A DNA stretch of 64,000 nt from an uncultured Desulfuromonas sp. (GTDB taxonomy: Bacteria; Desulfobacterota; Desulfuromonadia; Desulfuromonadales; Desulfuromonadaceae). The notes under the pieces are model-generated. The model was not told the origin of the DNA, ran no database searches, and saw only the letters and a program-made list of their open reading frames with translations. The position numbers were made by a program, and so were the translations under genes. Every line of letters begins with the position of its first letter. Position 1 is the stretch's first letter. Location of the stretch: NCBI RefSeq assembly GCF_963678835.1, contig NZ_OY787469.1, positions 2,108,001 through 2,172,000 on the forward strand. The letters are read 5' to 3'. Of this stretch, positions 1 to 8,880 are shown one piece after another.

Positions 1-270
1 TCTGAAGCCGGGATGACCACCACCCATCATTTTATGGTGATGCTGCATGATCAGGCCACGGACGCGAATCTCGATCAGGGCTCCGTCGCGGTGAAAGTGA
101 CTCTCCCGACCGGGCAACAGCTTCCGGCAATCAAACTGATGGGAATGCAGGGGCATTTTGGTGCTGATGTGACCCTGGCGACTCCGGGTGAGTACACCTT
201 TACTGTTGGTAGCCTTCTGGCTGATGGCCAGAAGCGCGTGTTTACTTTTCAGACAGTGTTACCCGAATAA
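1..270 (+). CDS. C-terminal part of a small all-beta protein, cut by window start
   Basis: The reading frame is open from the first base (Ser-Glu-Ala-Gly precede the first ATG at 13) and stops with TAA at 268-270, so the gene very probably begins outside the window. The visible ~89 residues are a beta-rich domain with the pattern 'gHFgadvtL...pGeYtFtVgs', which resembles YtkA/FixH-like or copper-resistance immunoglobulin-type folds that dampen or bind metal in the periplasm. No cysteine or clear metal ligand cluster is visible beyond a Met/His-rich start (TTTHHFMVMLHD). The function is not known; family placement is a guess from the sequence pattern. A similar style of domain closes the secreted protein at 23936-24700. 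Confidence 0.55.
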   Translation, partial: SEAGMTTTHHFMVMLHDQATDANLDQGSVAVKVTLPTGQQLPAIKLMGMQGHFGADVTLATPGEYTFTVGSLLADGQKRVFTFQTVLPE

Positions 271-1882
271 AATTATGTATCTCGCACACCACCAAAGCTC
301 TCCCGTTCAGCAGCGCCGAACGCAAGGAGCTGGAGCCGTGATGGTTGTCGGCAAATGTTTGAGGGCTGTGGAACACAGACCGAGTTCTTGCCGACATCAC
401 GGTGTAAGCGAGTGGAGAGAGGGGACCCGCAGGGCGCAATGGGGTTGTTATTGATCAGGTGAGCGAGAGGTGTTGCTTGAGATTTTTTACGTTAGCAAGG
501 CAGAGGAAGGAGCCATAGTTATTCTATGGCGACGACTGATAACGCCGCAGATGTGAAAAAGATCTGCAACAGCACCGTGAAGCCTGATTGATGACAACCC
601 TTTGGAAGTCGATTTTGCGTCACTTTTGTCGACGCAAAAGTGACTTGACGTGTGGGCGCGAAAGCCCACGTCACGTGGGCACTATCAACGAGAACGGATG
701 AGGTACGCCGGAGCAAGCTGCGCTGGCATGAGGACCACGGCAAAGGCAAAACCAAGATCAGGGGCAAGGTCAAGATCAAAGTCAAAGTCAAAGTCGCCGG
801 GACTCGCCCCGGCAGGCGACATCCTTTTGGCAAGCCGCCCAAAAGGATGCAAAAGCCGGCTGAACTTCTCCTGAACCTAGCTCAACCTACATTGAGTCTG
901 TTTCCGTTTTGCTTTACGGATTCGGCTCGCCGCCCTTTAGGTCGGCGAATCATGCGCTTCATCATCTTTGCCGTAAAACGTTGATAATAATCGTCCGTCT
1001 CTCACTATTTTTTCCGTGGCACCGCTCAAACGGGTGGGACGGTGCCCACCCTTCTTCTTTTTCTTATTTAGCACCTCAGTCCTCCCGTTCAGCAGCGCCG
1101 AACGAAGAGAACGGTCATCGCGATGGTCGTCGGCAACCTGTTTGAGCGTTAGCGAGTTTTGCCGACATCGCGGTGTTAGTGAACGCAGAGAGGGCACCCG
1201 CAGGGCGCAATGACGGGAGTCGATTTTGCGCCACTTTTGTCGACGCAAAAGTGGCCCGACGTGCGGGCGCGGAAGCCCGCGTCACGTGCGTACCAACTAT
1301 GCGAACGGTTGCTCTCTGCCAGCGCAAATGGTTCCAAAATGCGAACCACGAAAAACCAAGATCAAAGTCGCCGGGACTCGCCCCGGCAGGCGACATCCTT
1401 TTGACTTGCCGCTCAAGAGGATGCAAAAACCGGCTGAACTTCTCCTGAACCTAGCTCAACCGACAATGAGTCGGTTTCAGTGATGCTTCACGGATTCGGC
1501 TCGCCGCCCTTGAGGTCGTCGAATCGTGCGCATCATCGGATTTGGCGTAAAACGTTGAAGACGATCTTGCGGCTCGCTCTATTTTTTTCGTGGCACCGGT
1601 CAAACGGGTGGGGCGGTGCCCACCCTGCGGCAGCGTGTTATTTAACCGCTCAGCCCTCCCGTTCAGCAGCGCCGAACATAGGGAGCTGGAGTCGTGATGG
1701 TTGTAGGCAAATGTTTGAGGGCTGTTGAAAACAGACTGAGTTCTTGCCGACATCACGGCGTAAGCCCGCGTCACGTAGGCACCATCACCGCGAACGGATG
1801 AGGTTCGCCGGAGCAATGCGTTGCGTGCTGCGAACCACCACGCTATCGCGACAAATGGACAAGTGCTGACCTTACGTTAAAC
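271..1882. repeat. Gene-free array of degenerate ~574-bp repeats
   Basis: No convincing gene is present. Several blocks recur in the same order. The block TCCCGTTCAGCAGCGCCGAAC is at 301-321, 1083-1103 and 1657-1677. A block containing the hairpin CACTTTTG/CAAAAGTG is at 608-642 and 1219-1253. A GC-rich hairpin block (GCCGGGACTCGCCCCGGC) is near 795 and 1369. A block reading CGGCTGAACTTCTCCTGAAC starts near 857 and 1431. An inverted GGGTGGG/CCCACCC block is near 1030 and 1604. Most blocks recur about 574 bp apart; the first interval is 782 bp because of an extra segment (about 437-607) that carries its own hairpin GCCATAG/CTATGGC at 512-530. A third, shorter copy runs out at about 1830. The short ORFs here are translations of the repeat and are not credible genes. 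Confidence 0.75.
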
Positions 1883-1898
1883 TGTAGAATATTCTACA
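1883..1898. promoter_or_regulatory. Perfect 16-bp palindrome upstream of the kinase gene
   Basis: TGTAGAATATTCTACA is a perfect palindrome lying 20 bp before the start codon of the histidine kinase. Its length and position suit a dimeric regulator's operator, possibly overlapping the promoter. Which regulator binds is unknown; autoregulation by the adjacent response regulator is a guess. Confidence 0.4.
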
Positions 1899-1917
1899 AA
1901 AACTTCGGGATACTTCT

Positions 1918-3033
1918 ATGATGTGGAAAAAGACATCTTTTCGCGTGATTTTACTGTTGATTCTGGTGGCGGGAATCTCGGAGTTGCATTACACAACGAC
2001 GACCCATCATTCCCATCTCCATGATGTGTATCGCCGTCTGTACTACATCCCCATTATCCTCGGCGGTATCTGGTTCGGGGTGCGCGGCGGTCTGGGCACT
2101 TCGCTGTTTATTTCAATCGCCTATCTGCCCCATGTGCTGATGCAGTGGGGCCACCTGCCGTGGACCGCTCCTGAGCGTTACCTGGAGATCATGATGTACA
2201 ACGTGATCGGCGCGGTCACCGGAATCCTGATGGCCAAGGAACATGCTCAACGTTTGCGGGCTGAAGCCGCTGCCGTACAGTTGCAGGAGAGCTACGATCA
2301 GTTGCGGCAGCAGGCGGACCTGATCCTTGAGATCGAAGATCAGTTACGCCAGGCCGACCGCCTGACCACCCTCGGTGAACTCTCCGCCGGGCTGGCCCAT
2401 GAGATTCGCAATCCGCTCGGCTCGATTCGTGGCACGGCGGAAATCCTTCAGGGAGCTTTCAATGCGGAAGATCGCTATCACGAATTCACTACGATTTTGA
2501 TCAATGAGGTGGATCGTCTCAATCAGGTTCTGGAAAATTATCTGCGCTATGCCCGTCCGGACTCAATGGAGAAACAGCAATTTTCTCTGGCCCCAATCCT
2601 TGATGACGTCGTTCAGTTGACGGCTGTAAAAGCCCGTAAAAACCAGGTGGCTGTTGATGTTGACGTTGACGTGGCCAATCCCGTTGCCGGTGATGCCAGC
2701 CAGTACAAACAGGCATTTCTTAATCTGATTCTTAATGCCTTGCAAGCCATGGGTGAAGGCGGTTGTCTTTCCATTCTGGCAACAACGGATGAGAATAGGG
2801 CGGTGGTGCGTTTTTGTGATACCGGTCCGGGGTTGACTGAGGAGCAACGGCAAAAAATCTTTAAGCCGTTTTATACCACCCGATCCAAAGGAACTGGGCT
2901 TGGTTTGGCGATTACTGAGCGGATTGTGCACAATCATGGGGGTTCCATTATGGTAGAAAGTCTGCCGAAGCAGGGCTGTTGTTTCGAATTACGCTTACCC
3001 CTGGCTGATCTGACCCCCGACACAGGAGAATGA
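1918..3033 (+). CDS. Membrane-bound NtrB-type sensor histidine kinase
   Basis: Autophosphorylating kinase that should donate phosphate to the response regulator encoded immediately downstream. The N-terminal ~105 residues carry hydrophobic helices (about 8-22, 41-72 and 90-105) with almost no periplasmic loop, so the signal may be sensed in the membrane. A short coiled coil (about 110-148) leads to the HisKA box TLGELSAGLAHEIRNPLGSI, with the phospho-acceptor His161. The ATPase domain has the N box (LNLILNALQAM), the G1 box (DTGPGL), the F box (IFKPFYTT) and the G2 box (GTGLGLAI), all intact. Length of 371 residues is normal for AtoS/ZraS-like kinases. ATG codons at 1918 and 1921 are both possible; no strong Shine-Dalgarno is seen. 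The stop codon lies 2 bp before the regulator's likely start, so the two are co-transcribed. The signal is unknown. Confidence 0.88.
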   Translation: MMWKKTSFRVILLLILVAGISELHYTTTTHHSHLHDVYRRLYYIPIILGGIWFGVRGGLGTSLFISIAYLPHVLMQWGHLPWTAPERYLEIMMYNVIGAVTGILMAKEHAQRLRAEAAAVQLQESYDQLRQQADLILEIEDQLRQADRLTTLGELSAGLAHEIRNPLGSIRGTAEILQGAFNAEDRYHEFTTILINEVDRLNQVLENYLRYARPDSMEKQQFSLAPILDDVVQLTAVKARKNQVAVDVDVDVANPVAGDASQYKQAFLNLILNALQAMGEGGCLSILATTDENRAVVRFCDTGPGLTEEQRQKIFKPFYTTRSKGTGLGLAITERIVHNHGGSIMVESLPKQGCCFELRLPLADLTPDTGE

Positions 3034-3035
3034 CC

Positions 3036-4385
3036 ATGTCTGAATCCGTTTTATTGGTTGACGATGATGCTTCAATGCGCCGGGTCATTGAATTCACCCT
3101 GCAGGAGGCGGGCTATCAGGTATTGACCGCTGCCAGTGGTGAGGAAGCTCTGCCGCTGTTTCGCCAGCATCGACCGGCCTTGGTGGTTACGGATGTGCGG
3201 ATGGAGGGGATGAGTGGCTATCAGGTGCTTGAGAAAGTGCTGGCGGAGTCTCCTGCAACTCTGGTGATCATTATTACCGCTTACAGCACGGTGGAACAGG
3301 CCGTCGGTGCCATGAAAAGCGGCGCCTATGATTATTTGACCAAACCCTTTAGCGGTGAACAGTTGCGTCTGTCTGTCGCGCGTGCCTTTGAATATCGGGC
3401 GTTGCGGCGCGAAAACATCCAACTGCATGAAGTGTTGCAACGTCAGGAGTCGACACATCCGATCATTGGCCAGTCTGAGGTCTTGCGTCAGGTGCTGGAT
3501 CAGGTGGATAAGGTGGCGTTGAGCCAGGCTCCGGTGCTGATTACTGGTGAGAGCGGTACCGGTAAAGAACTTGTGGCGCGTCAAATTCATCAGGTGTCAT
3601 CGCGGCGCATGGCACCGTTTGTCGCCATAAATTGTGCAGCAATTCCTGAAAATTTACTGGAAAGTGAGTTGTTCGGTCATGTCAAAGGAGCATTTTCCGG
3701 TGCAATTAAAGATCAGAAGGGACGTTTTGAGTTGGCCCATGGTGGGACGTTGTTTCTCGATGAGATCGCCGAATTGCCGCTGGCTTTGCAGCCTAAGTTG
3801 CTGCGTGCGTTGCAGGAAAAAGAGATCGAACCGCTGGGGGGGCAGAGTCGCCGTATTGATGTGCGATTGGTTGCGGCCACCAATCGCGACTTGCATGAGG
3901 AGATCAGCCAACAGCGTTTTCGACAGGATCTTTATTATCGGTTGGCCGTTGTGCCGTTGACGCTGCCTCCGTTACGTGAGCGCCGTCAAGATATTGCTTT
4001 GCTTGTCGATCATTTTGTTGTTCACCACCCACAAGGGCGGGGTGTGCAGATCGCACCAGCTTTATATGAGAGCCTTGCGGAGTATGCGTGGCCGGGAAAT
4101 GTTCGTGAACTTTATAATGTTGTTGAGCAGATGCTCATTTTACGCCAAAGCGATCAGTTGGATCTAAACGACCTGCCTTCCCATATCAAGGGGGCAGCGG
4201 CAGAGTCTTCTTCGGTGCTCCAACTCCCTCCCGAGGGGTATCCTCTCGAAGAGATTGAGCGTGAGGCCGTGTTGCAGGCCATGCGCTCTTGCGCAGGAAA
4301 TAAAAGTCAGGCGGCTGCCTTTTTGCGCATCCCGCGGCACACCTTGCTTTATCGTTTGGAAAAGTACGCCATTACCCAATGGTGA
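3036..4385 (+). CDS. NtrC-family sigma-54-dependent response regulator
   Basis: Enhancer-binding activator of sigma-54 RNA polymerase, partner of the kinase just upstream. The order is a receiver domain (about residues 4-118; acidic triad LVDDD and phospho-acceptor in VVTDVRM), an AAA+ domain with Walker A GESGTGKE, the sigma-54 contact loop written GAFSGA instead of the commonest GAFTGA, Walker B TLFLDEI and an R-finger region, and a C-terminal Fis-type helix-turn-helix (NKSQAAAFLRIPRHTLLYRL). The start at 3036 is chosen because AGGAGA at 3024-3029 is well spaced for it; an in-frame ATG at 3030 would overlap the kinase stop. The nearest sigma-54 promoter seen is at 4707-4722, in front of the next gene, which makes that gene its probable target. 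Confidence 0.9.
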   Translation: MSESVLLVDDDASMRRVIEFTLQEAGYQVLTAASGEEALPLFRQHRPALVVTDVRMEGMSGYQVLEKVLAESPATLVIIITAYSTVEQAVGAMKSGAYDYLTKPFSGEQLRLSVARAFEYRALRRENIQLHEVLQRQESTHPIIGQSEVLRQVLDQVDKVALSQAPVLITGESGTGKELVARQIHQVSSRRMAPFVAINCAAIPENLLESELFGHVKGAFSGAIKDQKGRFELAHGGTLFLDEIAELPLALQPKLLRALQEKEIEPLGGQSRRIDVRLVAATNRDLHEEISQQRFRQDLYYRLAVVPLTLPPLRERRQDIALLVDHFVVHHPQGRGVQIAPALYESLAEYAWPGNVRELYNVVEQMLILRQSDQLDLNDLPSHIKGAAAESSSVLQLPPEGYPLEEIEREAVLQAMRSCAGNKSQAAAFLRIPRHTLLYRLEKYAITQW

Positions 4386-4706
4386 TTTGGCCATGGCGTG
4401 GTTATTTCGACACTCTGTGTGGCGTAACCGCCTCTTTTGTCGATATAATTTTTCCTCGATGCTCTGTTTGTCCTTTACGGCAGATAAAAAAAATCGCCCA
4501 GCTTACTTAATTTTATTGCTTTCTATCGTTAACTATTCATCTTCATTGAATTTCTCTTTTTTATCGATTGTCTTCCAACCCCCCCAGGTTTATGGGGTTC
4601 TAAGTAATTGTTTCTCTGCTCATGGAAATGAGTGGGCGATTTTTCTAGTACCGCTTTAATGTTATGCCCTTGTAAGGCTATATTAATCTGAATCATCGTT
4701 CGATCA
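4386..4706. other. Intergenic region with a separated 12-bp inverted repeat
   Basis: No gene is supported here. AAATCGCCCA ends at 4500 and its complement TGGGCGATTTTT occurs at 4633-4644, giving arms of about 12 bp separated by 132 bp. They lie about 75 and 215 bp upstream of the sigma-54 promoter at 4707, the distance range expected of enhancer sites, but they could equally be the ends of a small decayed element. No target duplication flanks them. Confidence 0.35.
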
Positions 4707-4722
4707 TGGTACACCGATTGCA
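4707..4722 (+). promoter_or_regulatory. Sigma-54 (-24/-12) promoter
   Basis: TGGTACACCGATTGCA has the invariant GG (4708-4709), a 10-bp spacer and GC (4720-4721), and matches the consensus TGGCAC-N5-TTGCA closely. It lies 105 bp before the start of the barrel gene at 4827 and just downstream of an NtrC-type activator gene, so position and neighbour both support it. Confidence 0.65.
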
Positions 4723-4826
4723 GTATAAAGGTTTGAAACTAGAAGGTAATTATGACTGTTCGGGTTGTAATTTCCTCTGGAGATATCTCCCGGCTCTTTA
4801 GAGATGGGAAACAGTTGGAGGCAACG

Positions 4827-5591
4827 ATGTCCCTGTTTGCGCGCATCACTTTTATCCTTTGTGTCAGTGTGTTTTTTGCAAGTTCGGTTTGGGCTGAAAC
4901 ATCGGTTTCGCTACGTGCCGGTTACCAGATGCTCAAACCGAGTGGTGATATTGCCGGAAGCAGTTCTTCCTTTGATACCTCTCTGGATATTGATGATGAC
5001 TTGGATTGGGATGAGAGCCGTGAGATGCTTGGGGAACTGTCGCTGAATTGGGAGCGCTCCCAGTTGAGTTTTTCCTATCTGCCGATTGAGTTTTCAGGTG
5101 ACAGTCTGTTGACTCTTGATGGGTATTATAATGGTCAGGCGTTTAGTATTGGTGATCATGTCTCCAGTGATGTCAAATTCGACCTGTACGATGTCGGATA
5201 CACTTTTTACCTGATTAATATGAAAGAAGTGCCGACGCCGTTTCGTCTTGGTGTTGAATTTGCCATCAAACTGGCGGATATCGAAATTGAGTTCAGTGAC
5301 GAGGCTGCCGGTATTCATGAAAACGATTCCGTGATCGCTCCGTTGCCCACCTTAGGCATTCGCACCTGCATCGCTTTGACAGAACATATCGCTTTGACTG
5401 GACGTGCCGGCTATATTGAATATGACGAAAACCACCTGTTTGATGCCAATGTCCAATTGGAATATCTGCCGCTGAAGCAGGGCGGCTTGTTTGCCGGTTA
5501 TCGCTATTTCGATCTGGTCGTGGATGAGTCGGATGTGGATGTGAATCTGGAATTTTCCGGACCCTATGCCGGGATTATGATCCACTTTTAG
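4827..5591 (+). CDS. Outer-membrane beta-barrel protein, function unknown
   Basis: Secreted protein of 254 residues with a clear signal peptide (MSLFARITFILCVSVFFASSVWA, cleaved before ETS). The mature part alternates short beta strands and ends in an aromatic residue (GIMIHF), the hallmark of a BAM-inserted barrel; loops are acidic (DIDDDLDWDES, DESDVDVN). The start at 4827 is chosen because GGAGG sits 6-7 bp upstream and the signal peptide begins there; the frame is open further upstream to 4752 but that extension carries no signal sequence. A sigma-54 promoter at 4707-4722 and the adjacent NtrB/NtrC pair suggest signal-dependent expression. I do not recognise a specific family. It converges with the autotransporter gene, with a 27-bp gap. 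Confidence 0.8.
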   Translation: MSLFARITFILCVSVFFASSVWAETSVSLRAGYQMLKPSGDIAGSSSSFDTSLDIDDDLDWDESREMLGELSLNWERSQLSFSYLPIEFSGDSLLTLDGYYNGQAFSIGDHVSSDVKFDLYDVGYTFYLINMKEVPTPFRLGVEFAIKLADIEIEFSDEAAGIHENDSVIAPLPTLGIRTCIALTEHIALTGRAGYIEYDENHLFDANVQLEYLPLKQGGLFAGYRYFDLVVDESDVDVNLEFSGPYAGIMIHF

Positions 5592-5618
5592 GCGACCAGC
5601 TGTTACGGCAGTATTCAG

Positions 5619-8603
5619 TTAAAATGCCCACTCGAGACCAAAATTCACTTGGCTTGCGCGATAGCCGCCATGGTCCTGAAGCGTGCGTTGATAGCCCAGG
5701 CGGGTAGTGATGCCGTTGACGAAAACGGCACGAAACGCCAGACTCAACTCAATGCTGTCATCTGCGCTATCACGTCCCTGAATTGAAAAATACTCTTCGC
5801 TGTCAATCAATCGGGCCTGGGTGTGTTCTGATTCGTCATCAAATGCATGAGTCCACAGCGCTGCCAATTGGCTGACCAACCTCATCTCTTCGTACTCATA
5901 GCTGTGTTCGATCTTTAATCCTGTCTGACTACAAAAGCGTTGCGAATCTTTTCCGTTCAGGTGAAGTGACGCCCCTTGAGCGCCATGTTCGCTAAAGCTG
6001 TCTTCCTGTAACCACAAATACTCCAAACCGACCGATGGCATGATACTCCATGGACCCATCTTAAAGCGATAGCCACCATTGCCCGAGAGTGAGCCATGAT
6101 TGGCATCATGCTCACTTTTTGCCTGACGGCCGAGAAAGGCAATGGCACGTTCGGTGTCGAAGCTGTTGGTTCCGGTATTGAGAATGGTTTGGGCAAACCA
6201 GCCCCCGGGCTTCGCGTCATCCCAGCGGGCATACAGATAGCCGTCCCAGGACAGGTGGTCTGCTGTGGAGGCGAAATCGAGTTCATGCAGGTCCGCGTTG
6301 CTGTAGGCTCCGACCATGCCGATCCGCAACCCAGAGGCGATCTGCTGCTCGATCCCCATCATCAGACCATTGGTTTTGGCGCGAAACGCCGGGCTGTGCG
6401 CGGTCTCTTCGTAGCGGGCGTTATCGGCAACAAGGCGCAGCCAGACATGGCGCTGCAGTTGCGGGCTCAGCTCTGAATCGATTTGTTGAGCAAGAAGAGC
6501 GCTGTGTTGATGAATTGTATCGAGAGACGCGCTGGTCACCGAATTATGGAAACGCGGCATCAGATCATTCAGTGCTCCGTGCAAGACTGGCAGCGTCAAG
6601 CCATCCATAGTGTTAAGGAACTCGGCCGTATCGCCAACAGCGCTTGGCCGGATGGTATCCAGAGTCTGGCTAAGACTGATCTGATCAGCTGTTGCCGCCA
6701 GAGAGGCATAGCTGTTTCTGGCAATTTCCAGCGTGAGGCTGTTGGTCGGAGCGTCGTCGAAGACGACAGAGAACACGGCCGGACTTAAGAGGTCATCGAA
6801 TGTCCCCTGTAGCGCATTGGCCTCAAGGATGGTGTAGTTGCCGCTGGTCAGATACCCCTCAGGGATCACCATTAAGTTGCCACCTTGGATAACGGCCGTG
6901 CCGGAAACCTGGAGCAGATCCGCTGTACCCCCTCCGGCTTCGATTTCCAGCACAGAACCTGCCAGCTGCGTGTAGTTACCGTCAATCGACAGGGTGCCAA
7001 TGGAATTTCCCGGTGCGACGGTTCCGTAATTGACGACAGGACCATGAATGGTGGCGGTGCCTTTCAGAGTCGCTTGGTCATGAATGGTCAGGGACAAGAA
7101 TTGAGCATCGCCATTCAGGCTGAGTTCTCCGGTGCCAAGATGACCGATCCAATTGCCGATGATGTCATCATCAAAGCGGAAGCTGAAATCAGGGACTAAA
7201 GAGATAAACTCGTCTGTATTAAAATCCCATATGCCGCCAAATGCCACCCCGGAAAAAGTATCGGTGATGATGTCTCCGTTAATCCGGCAATCATTGAGGA
7301 TGAAGAGTGGATTTACATAAGGGGAGTACACGGCGGTCTCTGCTTGTATGGTAGCTCCAGATAAGATAAGGGTATTGTATGAGTAGTACCATTGAGGGAG
7401 GTAGATTCCGACCGAGTCCTCTCCTTGTGCTGTTATGTTACCGGAGACCTGAATGTGGTTTTGCTCACCCACCGCATAAAGTGCGGTAGAATAATCACCC
7501 TTGGCGGTGAGGCTACCTATAACCTCTAGAGTATTGTTCCTGCCGGCCAGGCGAAGTGTATCTGAAAAGTCGCCGCGCGATTCCAACACGCCACTTTGCA
7601 CAATCTCGTTGTTGTCGCCGTTAACGTAGAAGGCATAGCTGTAATCATAGTCAGACAGAAAGACTTCTGCACTTTCAAGGGTCGTATTATTAAGATAGGA
7701 GGTCGGACCAAAGGAATTGTAGAAGTCCATATTGATCTCCCAACCCAAGTCACGGAACATGTCCAAAAGTAACTTGTTGGGCGCGCGGGATCTTTCTCCT
7801 AAATTCCCTGCCCAGCTCATTAATTCCCCCATGGGGGCAACGTGAGTCAGACTGGATCCTGAATTAAATGCATCCTCAAACGTTTTAATCGGTACAGGGC
7901 CACCATAAGTGGCATTGGCATAGTCGCCCAGCCACAGTACCGTTCCTTGCGGGCCGACAACCGTCAGTGGATTAGGGGTGCCGAAGGTCCCGTACTCGGC
8001 GCGATTGCCATCGATATCTTCCAGTAGGCTGCTCCAGCGGGTGACGCCGGAGAATCCGCTGCTAGAGGAATATCCTGAGACAAGTCCTAAGCCGTGGAGA
8101 ATTTCATGCGTGACGTACGTTCTGAAATCGAGATGATATCCTGGCAGACCATCTCCCAGATAAAAGTCATATCCAGTATTATACTGGATCATGATATCTG
8201 CCGTATTCGGCGCATCATCTGTTGGATCATGATCGCGCCATGCAGCTTCTGCCGTTGATCGTTCCTCACCGGTCGTGGTGTTGATGAGAACAGATCTGGA
8301 CGCCCATCCACCCACTAGTTCGGGAAGGTCATCCCAGGACATGGCGATGCGTATCGGACGAGCCGCAGAAGTGGGAAATGAAAGATTCAAGAACTCCAGA
8401 ACACTTTGTATTGCTGACTTTTGCTCCTCGGTCCAGGCTACGCTTCCTGTATCGACTTCTCCTGTATTGGTTGATGCTGATTCTACAGGGCCAAGAAGCT
8501 CCACTTGAAACTGACCGACTTCCACGAGTTCACTGGCCTGGCATAGTGCTGATGAGATCAACCCCATAGCGAAAAGGAGGAGGATGGCAAAAGACTTTTT
8601 CAT
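5619..8603 (-). CDS. Autotransporter with N-terminal zincin (metalloprotease-like) domain
   Basis: Type Va-secreted surface protein of 994 residues. Residues 1-24 form a signal peptide (cleavage near CQA-SEL). Residues about 50-300 contain HEILHGLGL at 166-174, a zinc-protease HExxHxxG signature; the residue where metzincins carry the third ligand (position +10 from the first His) is Ser, so a different third ligand would be needed. Residues about 310-690 are a repetitive, beta-helix-like passenger rich in short Gly/Asn turns. Residues about 715-994 form an autotransporter barrel that ends in GLEWAF with terminal Phe, as expected for outer-membrane insertion. The function is probably surface or extracellular proteolysis or adhesion; the substrate is unknown. 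The gene stands alone, converging with the barrel gene on the other strand. Confidence 0.83.
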   Translation of the reverse strand: MKKSFAILLLFAMGLISSALCQASELVEVGQFQVELLGPVESASTNTGEVDTGSVAWTEEQKSAIQSVLEFLNLSFPTSAARPIRIAMSWDDLPELVGGWASRSVLINTTTGEERSTAEAAWRDHDPTDDAPNTADIMIQYNTGYDFYLGDGLPGYHLDFRTYVTHEILHGLGLVSGYSSSSGFSGVTRWSSLLEDIDGNRAEYGTFGTPNPLTVVGPQGTVLWLGDYANATYGGPVPIKTFEDAFNSGSSLTHVAPMGELMSWAGNLGERSRAPNKLLLDMFRDLGWEINMDFYNSFGPTSYLNNTTLESAEVFLSDYDYSYAFYVNGDNNEIVQSGVLESRGDFSDTLRLAGRNNTLEVIGSLTAKGDYSTALYAVGEQNHIQVSGNITAQGEDSVGIYLPQWYYSYNTLILSGATIQAETAVYSPYVNPLFILNDCRINGDIITDTFSGVAFGGIWDFNTDEFISLVPDFSFRFDDDIIGNWIGHLGTGELSLNGDAQFLSLTIHDQATLKGTATIHGPVVNYGTVAPGNSIGTLSIDGNYTQLAGSVLEIEAGGGTADLLQVSGTAVIQGGNLMVIPEGYLTSGNYTILEANALQGTFDDLLSPAVFSVVFDDAPTNSLTLEIARNSYASLAATADQISLSQTLDTIRPSAVGDTAEFLNTMDGLTLPVLHGALNDLMPRFHNSVTSASLDTIHQHSALLAQQIDSELSPQLQRHVWLRLVADNARYEETAHSPAFRAKTNGLMMGIEQQIASGLRIGMVGAYSNADLHELDFASTADHLSWDGYLYARWDDAKPGGWFAQTILNTGTNSFDTERAIAFLGRQAKSEHDANHGSLSGNGGYRFKMGPWSIMPSVGLEYLWLQEDSFSEHGAQGASLHLNGKDSQRFCSQTGLKIEHSYEYEEMRLVSQLAALWTHAFDDESEHTQARLIDSEEYFSIQGRDSADDSIELSLAFRAVFVNGITTRLGYQRTLQDHGGYRASQVNFGLEWAF

Positions 8604-8880
8604 TGGCGATCTTTCGAGAAAAGCAACTGTCTTGAGAACCGTACTGTCTCCAGAGAGGTGCTTGTGCGTGTTGATGGAAAGCCGTTTTGATATTTAGTGT
8701 TGACCGGGGGAGGAAAAACACGTCTTGGCTAGGCGCATGTTAGCATATTTATTACACGTTTTGGTATGCCATCTGTTGGTTGAGGAGTTTGCTGATGAGG
8801 CGGGCAGAGGCGTGAGGCAGTTGCCCTTTTTCAGACGACAGGGTAATCTCAATAGATATTTCCTTCTATCTGGAGAACAC

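Noticed and set aside
271..1917. Possible CRISPR array or multi-gene region in the repeat area
   Set aside because: Repeat units are hundreds of bp long and vary; there is no regular short-repeat/spacer pattern and no cas gene, and the short ORFs are repeat translations.
4255..4659. 134-residue plus-strand reading frame after the response regulator gene
   Set aside because: Its first half lies out of frame inside the regulator gene and the rest is low-complexity; no ribosome site or family pattern.
8725..8880. Longer N-terminus for the zntB-like protein
   Set aside because: No family counterpart, no Shine-Dalgarno at the upstream start, and a good one at 8881.
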